A DNA stretch of 64,000 nt from Oscillospiraceae bacterium (lineage in GTDB: Bacteria > Bacillota > Clostridia > Oscillospirales > Oscillospiraceae): assembly GCA_017550645.1 (NCBI GenBank), contig JAFZOI010000036.1, forward strand, positions 1-64,000, in the 5' to 3' direction. Each line of letters starts with the position of its first letter. Position 1 is the first letter of the stretch. The translations under genes and the position numbers were made by a program. Positions 59,469 to 64,000 of the stretch are shown here, one piece after another. The notes under the pieces were generated by a model. The model had not been told where the DNA came from. It worked only from the letters and a program-made list of their open reading frames with translations, and did no database searches.

Positions 59469-61184
59469 ATGGATTACAAGAAAGAAAATCTCTCCTGTGA
59501 CGTTCTCATCGCCGGCGGCGGCGTAGGCGGCCTCACTGCGGCCCTCGAGATCAAGGAGAAGAATCCCGATCTGGACATTCTCATCGTTGAAAAGCAGACC
59601 ACCGGTTACGGCGGCAAGGCCAACAAGGGCGGCGGCGTTCTCCAGTATTTCCGTCCCGACATGTCCCCCGCCGAGTTCGTCAAGTTCCACGTCGAGAATA
59701 TCGGCTGTTATCTTGGCGATCAGGACGTCATGTACAAGTACGTCGAGATGAACACCCTCATGCTCGAGAAGCTCATCGGCTGGGGCTGCAACCTGCCGAA
59801 GAATCCCGACGGCTCCTGGTTCGTCATCCCCACCGGCCCGATGACCTCCATGATCACGGTCGACCTCGACATCACCCTGAAGATGCGTCAGCGCGCCGAG
59901 AAGCTCGGCGTCCGCATCATGGACAAGACCACCGTCGCCGAGTTCTTCGTTGACGGTGACAAGATCGCCGGCGCTGCCGCGTACAGCATCCTTGACGGTA
60001 CGTTCTACGTCATCAAGGCCAAGTACGTCGTCGTCGCCACCGGCTCCCAGAACTACCGCTTCGCCTCCATGTGGAGCTCCGGACGCGGAGACGGCATAGC
60101 CGCCGCCTATCGCGCCGGCGCCGAGATGCGCAACTGCGAGTTCGGCAACTTCACCCAGATCGCGAAGGTCAAGAGCCATGACGAGGTCGTCTTCGGCGAG
60201 AACAACATGTACAACGCCAAGGGCGAGTTCATCACCCCGCATTTCCGCTCCTACAGAGAGACCGACATCAACTCCAACGCCATCAGAGAGTGGTATTGGC
60301 AGATGCTCGCCGGCACCGGCCCGGTCCACCTCGAGTATCCCGAGCGCGAGCAGGAGAACCGTCCGGCTCCCGCCGAGGGCACCGACAGCAAAGAGGGCGG
60401 CGCCGCGATGGCCCGTCTGTTCGACCGTCCGTACGGCAGACAGTTCCGCATGCTCAACACCATCAGCTCCCAGTCCGCGGACCAGGGCAGCATGGAGATT
60501 TGCCCGCTGTTCATAGGCGAGCAGTCCCCCATCCGCGTCGACGGCGACATGGCCACCTCCATCAAGGGCATGTACGCCATCGGCGACTGCAGCTACACCG
60601 GTTCCGCCGCCCCCGGCGCCGTTCCGGCTCCTCCGGGACGCAACCGCGGCTCCGGCATACTTAACGCCGTCTTCGCCGGCATCGTCTGCGGCGACGCCAT
60701 CGCCGCCCTCAAGACCTGCGGCTGCGCTCCCGCCGACATCCCGGCCGAGAAGGTCGCCGCCGTCGAGGAAGCCATCTACGCTCCTCTCAAGAGGACCGCC
60801 GGCCACAAGGCGAAGGACGTTATCGACCTCGTTCAGAGGGCCGTCGTCCCCATCGAGCAGTCCGTCTACATGAAGGAAGACCGCATGAAGAAGGCCGAGG
60901 GCATCGTCGCCGAGGCTCGCGAGGCCTCCAAGGACCTCTGCGCCGAGGATTGGCACGATCTGCTCGCCTGCCACGAGGCCGAGGCCATGGTCACCTGCGC
61001 CGAGATGTTCTATGCTGCTTCCGAGATGCGCAAGGAGTCCAGAGGCTGGTTCCTCCGCGAGGATTATCCCGACATCGACAACAAGAACTGGCTCAAGTGG
61101 ATCATCGTCCAGAACGTCGACGGCAAGATGACCCTCCACACCGAGGACGTGCCCATCGACAAGTATCCCAACAAGCCCGAATAA
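59469..61184 (+). CDS. AprA/FrdA-like FAD-dependent reductase subunit
   Basis: 571 residues. FAD motif CDVLIAGGGVGGLTAALEI (from residue 10), EKQTTGYGGKANKGGG, then a capping domain, and the C-terminal IKGMYAIGDCSYTG...GRNRGSGILNAVFAGIVCGDAI. Size, order and a 2[4Fe-4S] partner resemble adenylylsulfate reductase AprBA, but key sulfate-pathway genes are absent and the substrate is probably organic. Cytosolic, no signal peptide. Strong codon bias suggests high expression. Next gene is a PhlG-like hydrolase. Confidence 0.87.
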   Translation: MDYKKENLSCDVLIAGGGVGGLTAALEIKEKNPDLDILIVEKQTTGYGGKANKGGGVLQYFRPDMSPAEFVKFHVENIGCYLGDQDVMYKYVEMNTLMLEKLIGWGCNLPKNPDGSWFVIPTGPMTSMITVDLDITLKMRQRAEKLGVRIMDKTTVAEFFVDGDKIAGAAAYSILDGTFYVIKAKYVVVATGSQNYRFASMWSSGRGDGIAAAYRAGAEMRNCEFGNFTQIAKVKSHDEVVFGENNMYNAKGEFITPHFRSYRETDINSNAIREWYWQMLAGTGPVHLEYPEREQENRPAPAEGTDSKEGGAAMARLFDRPYGRQFRMLNTISSQSADQGSMEICPLFIGEQSPIRVDGDMATSIKGMYAIGDCSYTGSAAPGAVPAPPGRNRGSGILNAVFAGIVCGDAIAALKTCGCAPADIPAEKVAAVEEAIYAPLKRTAGHKAKDVIDLVQRAVVPIEQSVYMKEDRMKKAEGIVAEAREASKDLCAEDWHDLLACHEAEAMVTCAEMFYAASEMRKESRGWFLREDYPDIDNKNWLKWIIVQNVDGKMTLHTEDVPIDKYPNKPE

Positions 61185-61220
61185 TCCCGGCTTGAAATAA
61201 TCATTCAAGGAGGCTTAATC

Positions 61221-61997
61221 ATGGCTGAACTGGTACCCATTACCGAAGAAGAAAGAAATGGCCCGCTTTATAAATACTTCGCCCGTGAGATGGCTGAGCC
61301 CGACCCCAAGAAGTATGAGCTGACCCAGGAGCCCGTGGACTTCCCCGACGAGGAGAGCCTGCCCAACCTGAACAATCTTTTCAATCCCGGCTACATGCCC
61401 GTTGAGCTCGGCTACGGCTATCTGCCCGACGGCTGCGCCATCCTCGCCAACCTGACCGACTTCCCGGGCTGCACGCCTGAGATGTTCGACTTCTGGTTTG
61501 CATGGCATCCCATCGAGTCCATGCGCTACAAGATCTGGAACCGCGAGCAGCACTACTACTGCCAGACCATGAACCCCGAGATCGCCCTGGATAAGACCAA
61601 GTCGCTCAGAGAGCGTCTCTGGAACACCACCCACGACATCGAGGAAGACTGCAACATGGGCAAGCAGCCCCTCAAGATCCGCTTTGCCAACCCCGTTGAC
61701 ATCGGCTTCGATCCTGAGAAGTTCGCCAAGTTCGACGGCACCATCATCTGCTCCGCCGCCGGCAACATGATCCACTTCTTCCGCCGCACGGAGACCGGCT
61801 GCGAGCTGCGCACCCGCTTCTTCTTCGGCTACAAGATCGAGGACGGCAAGCCCGTCAAGATGCTTCCGCCGGGAATGAAGTTCCCGACGCTCGAGCCCGT
61901 CAAGGCGCTCCTGCATCACAACATCAAGGAGTTCACCAACCTCGCCGCCATCCTGCCCGAGGTCTATGCTGAATTCTACGATGATTTCGTAAAGTAA
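61221..61997 (+). CDS. PhlG-like (DAPG/phloretin hydrolase family) hydrolase
   Basis: 258 residues. The family of 2,4-diacetylphloroglucinol hydrolase (PhlG) and phloretin hydrolase cleaves a C-C bond next to a phenolic ketone using zinc. Visible marks are FDFWFAWHPIESMRYKIW (His 96), NTTHDIEEDCNMG and the HxxxE pair at His 233 and Glu 237 (LLHHNIKEF), matching the His/Glu metal ligands described for PhlG. The mate genes are a ferredoxin and flavoprotein, so the substrate may first be reduced. The exact substrate is unknown. Confidence 0.82.
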   Translation: MAELVPITEEERNGPLYKYFAREMAEPDPKKYELTQEPVDFPDEESLPNLNNLFNPGYMPVELGYGYLPDGCAILANLTDFPGCTPEMFDFWFAWHPIESMRYKIWNREQHYYCQTMNPEIALDKTKSLRERLWNTTHDIEEDCNMGKQPLKIRFANPVDIGFDPEKFAKFDGTIICSAAGNMIHFFRRTETGCELRTRFFFGYKIEDGKPVKMLPPGMKFPTLEPVKALLHHNIKEFTNLAAILPEVYAEFYDDFVK

Positions 61998-62010
61998 GTC
62001 CCTTACGAGA

Positions 62011-62046
62011 AACGGCGGTCCGGATATCCGGGCCGCCGTTTTTTAT
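62011..62046 (+). terminator. Terminator of the ferredoxin-flavoprotein-hydrolase operon
   Basis: AACGGCGGTCCGG/CCGGGCCGCCGTT-type stem followed by TTTTTT on the plus strand, 14 bases past the stop codon. Confidence 0.92.
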
Positions 62047-62065
62047 CCTCCGCCAGAAGCTTTGT

Positions 62066-62090
62066 GACAATTTTCCCCTCTCGCGTGTAC
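62066..62090 (+). promoter_or_regulatory. Possible ECF-type promoter of the sigma/anti-sigma pair
   Basis: TGACAATTTTCCCC followed by CGTGTA resembles -35/-10 elements used by ECF sigma factors, and would allow autoregulation. Weak evidence from pattern only. Confidence 0.35.
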
Positions 62091-62127
62091 TCTTATCGAA
62101 GGCCTTCATACACGCACAGAGAAAGAA

Positions 62128-62619
62128 GTGGTTTATTTGGATCGGGAACGCTTCCTGCAGCTGGCCGCAAAATACAAGGACACGGTCTTCCGGGTCGCTC
62201 TCAACGCGCTCGGCTCCACGCACGACGCGGACGACGTCGTTCAGGACACGCTGATAAAGCTCTACCGCTGCGGCAAGTCCTTTGAGAGCGACGAGCACGC
62301 GCGAAACTGGATGATACGCGTTGCGCTCAATCTCAGCAAGAACGTGCTCCGCTCGCCGTGGAGGCGCAGGATCCCGCTCGACGAGGAGAGCCCCGCCCCG
62401 GACTGCTTTTCCTCGCCCGAGGAAAGCGAGCTCTTCGCCGAGGTCATGGCGCTTTCCGAGCGGTACAGGACCGTCCTTTACTTATTCTACTATGAGGAGT
62501 ATTCGGTCAGGGAGATCGCCGGGCTCCTCGGCGTCTCGGAGACGGCGGTCACAAGCAGGCTCTCCCGGGCAAGACAGATGCTCAGATCAAAGCGGACGGA
62601 GGAATTCAAGGATGAATGA
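62128..62619 (+). CDS. ECF-type RNA polymerase sigma factor
   Basis: 163 residues. Region 2 (DADDVVQDTLIKLYR) and region 4 (ALSERYRTVLYLFYYEEYSVREIAGLLGVSETAVTSRLSRARQML, in parts) are complete, and the linker between them is short. The start is GTG at 62128 or TTG at 62137; neither has an ideal site. It overlaps the membrane anti-sigma-like gene by 8 bases. Confidence 0.92.
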   Translation: MVYLDRERFLQLAAKYKDTVFRVALNALGSTHDADDVVQDTLIKLYRCGKSFESDEHARNWMIRVALNLSKNVLRSPWRRRIPLDEESPAPDCFSSPEESELFAEVMALSERYRTVLYLFYYEEYSVREIAGLLGVSETAVTSRLSRARQMLRSKRTEEFKDE

Positions 62620-63550
62620 CAAATTATATAAGGATACGTTTTCAAGGCTCCGTACGACGGTCGACGAGACGGAGATCGCGGTCCCGCGCCGCAGATATCG
62701 CGCGGTCACCGTCGCCGTCGCGGCAGTACTCGTGCTGGCTCTCGCGGTCGGCGCGGCTGCCGTGACGGCGGGCTCTGGAAGGCTGCACGACCTCGTTATA
62801 AAAAGCACGCCCGCGCCGGAGGCGCTTTCCGGGGAGGCGGAGCAGGCCGAGCCTTCCGCGGAGGCGGAGCCGCACAAGACCGGGAGCTACGATCCCCTGC
62901 CGGCGGGCGTGGATATGATAAGCCTTCAGGGCTACGCCGATTCGCCTGAATACAAGGCGATGCAAGAATGGTCGCAGTTCGAGCACGAATACGACCTCGA
63001 CGGGTCTGTCCTCGCCAAAGTCGGCAACGACCCGACGCCATGGGACGAGAAGTACAATTACAACGGATATCTCATCTATTCGCAAGAAATGGCCGATAAG
63101 CTCGACGAGATAGCGGAGAAGTACGGTCTCGTCCTCCACTCGGGCGGGAACTCTTGGGCCGGGGCGGATGAGCTCAAGGCCATGGTCGGCGATTTCACGG
63201 ACATCGACCGCATGAGCGGATACAGGTACAGCGACGGCACCTTCGGATTCGACAGCCGCACCGATCTTGAGGGCTGCGGCGAGGTCTGGTTCCAATTGCA
63301 CAGGTCGATGAAAGGCGTGCTCGACACGGTCGGTCTGAACATTTTTGACGCCTCGCAGTACGTTCAGTGGGAATACGAGACGGCGTGCGGCAAGACCGTC
63401 CTGCTCGCGCTGGGGCCGGACAAGGCTCTCATCTTCTCCGACTCCGAGAAAAGCTTCGTCGTCGTCAACGTCCTGTCCGGCTCGTCTCAGGGCGTCACGC
63501 AGGAGGCTCTTGAGCGCTTCGCAGACAGATTTGATTTTTCCATGCTGTAA
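62612..63550 (+). CDS. Membrane-anchored anti-sigma factor-like protein
   Basis: 312 residues. A short cytoplasmic N-terminus (MNDKLYKDTFSRLRTTVDE) precedes one helix (AVTVAVAAVLVLALAVGAAAV) and a ~230-residue outside domain beginning after a Pro/Glu linker, similar to anti-sigma proteins paired with ECF factors in Clostridia. It would hold the sigma factor until an envelope signal is sensed. The outside domain is not recognised. Confidence 0.75.
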   Translation: MNDKLYKDTFSRLRTTVDETEIAVPRRRYRAVTVAVAAVLVLALAVGAAAVTAGSGRLHDLVIKSTPAPEALSGEAEQAEPSAEAEPHKTGSYDPLPAGVDMISLQGYADSPEYKAMQEWSQFEHEYDLDGSVLAKVGNDPTPWDEKYNYNGYLIYSQEMADKLDEIAEKYGLVLHSGGNSWAGADELKAMVGDFTDIDRMSGYRYSDGTFGFDSRTDLEGCGEVWFQLHRSMKGVLDTVGLNIFDASQYVQWEYETACGKTVLLALGPDKALIFSDSEKSFVVVNVLSGSSQGVTQEALERFADRFDFSML

Positions 63551-63561
63551 GTTTACATAAT
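63551..63561 (+). repeat. GTTTACATAAT motif, copy 9
   Basis: Directly follows the TAA stop of the anti-sigma gene (TAAGTTTACATAATG), exactly as copy 3 follows its gene. Confidence 0.75.
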
Positions 63562-63564
63562 GTT

Positions 63565-63606
63565 AAACGCCCTGCCCGCAAAATGCGGACGGGGCGTTTT
63601 TGTTTT
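63565..63606 (+). terminator. Terminator of the sigma/anti-sigma operon
   Basis: AAACGCCCTGCCCGCA/TGCGGACGGGGCGTTT hairpin followed by TTTTTGTTTTTTT on the plus strand. Confidence 0.9.
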
Positions 63607-63659
63607 TTTCCGGTCTTATTGTTTCCGGTCTTATAAAAGAGGTCGGGTCCTCGCCGGAC

Positions 63660-64000
63660 TTATTTGATATCTTCCCATTTCCAGTCGGCGATCTCGGGCA
63701 TGTCGACGCCGTACTCGGAGATATATTGCTTGTGCTCGACGAGCTTGTCGCGCATCTCCTGAATGAGGAAGGCGCCGCGGTTGCCGAGCTCGGGCAGGCG
63801 CTTGACGGCGTCGATGACGAGGTCGAAGCGGTCGAGCTGGTTCTGCACGCGCATGTCGAACGGGGTGGTTATCGTCCCCTCCTCGACGTAGCCGCGGACG
63901 TGGAGATTGCGGTTATTGCGGCGGTAGGTCAGCTCGTGGATGAGCTTCGGATAGCCGTGGAAGGCGAAGATTATGGGCTTGTCCTTTGTGAATATCGCGT
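63660..64000 (-). CDS. xfp: Phosphoketolase, C-terminal part (continues past window)
   Basis: 113 residues visible, reading in from the right edge: [55 protein letters not shown], ending [10 protein letters not shown]. These match the C-terminal domain of xylulose-5-phosphate/fructose-6-phosphate phosphoketolase, which splits sugar phosphates to acetyl phosphate. The start and catalytic domain are outside the window. No break is seen. Confidence 0.93.
   Translation of the reverse strand, partial: AIFTKDKPIIFAFHGYPKLIHELTYRRNNRNLHVRGYVEEGTITTPFDMRVQNQLDRFDLVIDAVKRLPELGNRGAFLIQEMRDKLVEHKQYISEYGVDMPEIADWKWEDIK

Noticed and set aside
59201..61184. Dissimilatory adenylylsulfate reductase AprBA
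   Set aside because: The layout is similar, but no sulfate adenylyltransferase, Qmo or Dsr genes are nearby and the operon contains a PhlG-like hydrolase instead; an organic substrate is more likely.

Overview
The window is about 64 kb of GC-rich DNA (roughly 60% G+C by eye) from a spore-forming, anaerobic member of the Clostridia. Spore formation is shown by spoIVA and a spoVAC homologue. The setting is probably the gut: there is a butyrate kinase, there are several flavin/iron-sulfur reductases with no assigned substrate, and one hydrolase belongs to the phloretin/diacetylphloroglucinol hydrolase family. No genus can be named from the sequence alone. Most genes lie on the minus strand between 4 and 59 kb. 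Plus-strand genes sit mainly at the two ends.

Layout. 0-4 kb: tRNA-Thr and tRNA-Tyr, an ECF transporter S component with a long repetitive tail, coaX, and spoIVA. 4-9 kb: a flavin oxidoreductase, metA, and the operon rpmG-secE-nusG-rplK-rplA. 9-16 kb: mutL, a scar-like tRNA-Pro duplication beside an AT-rich small ORF, a fumarate-reductase-like flavoprotein, a lipoprotein with an aromatic/acidic tail, and glyA. 16-24 kb: an MBOAT/DHHW O-acyltransferase pair, an ABC exporter with a lipoprotein, and a SPFH / ribbon-helix-helix / DUF1648 operon whose promoter carries a tandem palindromic operator. 24-34 kb: a complete BceRS-BceAB-like detoxification module, lipoproteins, and an AbrB-led ABC operon. 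34-37.5 kb: three paralogous QueG-like double-[4Fe-4S] proteins with a small unknown protein. 37.5-46 kb: a ZIP metal transporter with palindromic operators, a methyltransferase, an SLH protein, regulators and acetyltransferases, an old-yellow-enzyme-type reductase, and butyrate kinase. 46-51 kb: ssrA, a cyclophilin, smpB, gap, a PlsC-like acyltransferase and a CPBP protease. 51-58 kb: a CIRCE-controlled small heat-shock protein, a PTS-like permease, an acyl-CoA ligase with an XRE-cupin regulator behind a T-box leader, citrate synthase and spoVAC. 58-64 kb: a LysR regulator divergent from a ferredoxin / AprA-like flavoprotein / PhlG-like hydrolase operon, an ECF sigma/anti-sigma pair, and the 3' end of a phosphoketolase gene.

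Two observations stand out. First, the 11-mer GTTTACATAAT (reverse complement ATTATGTAAAC) occurs eight times exactly and once truncated. Its reverse complement is essentially the XerD-binding half of the Firmicutes dif site, but no full dif site is present, so these may be XerD half-sites of the kind linked to SMC unloading. Second, the 58-62 kb operon joins a two-cluster ferredoxin, a large flavoprotein and a PhlG-family C-C hydrolase under a LysR regulator. It is a plausible uncharacterised pathway for breaking down a dietary polyphenol. A third notable point is a T-box riboswitch controlling a regulator/acyl-CoA ligase pair instead of a tRNA synthetase or amino-acid gene.

All functional calls come from reading motifs and recalling families. 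No database search was run.
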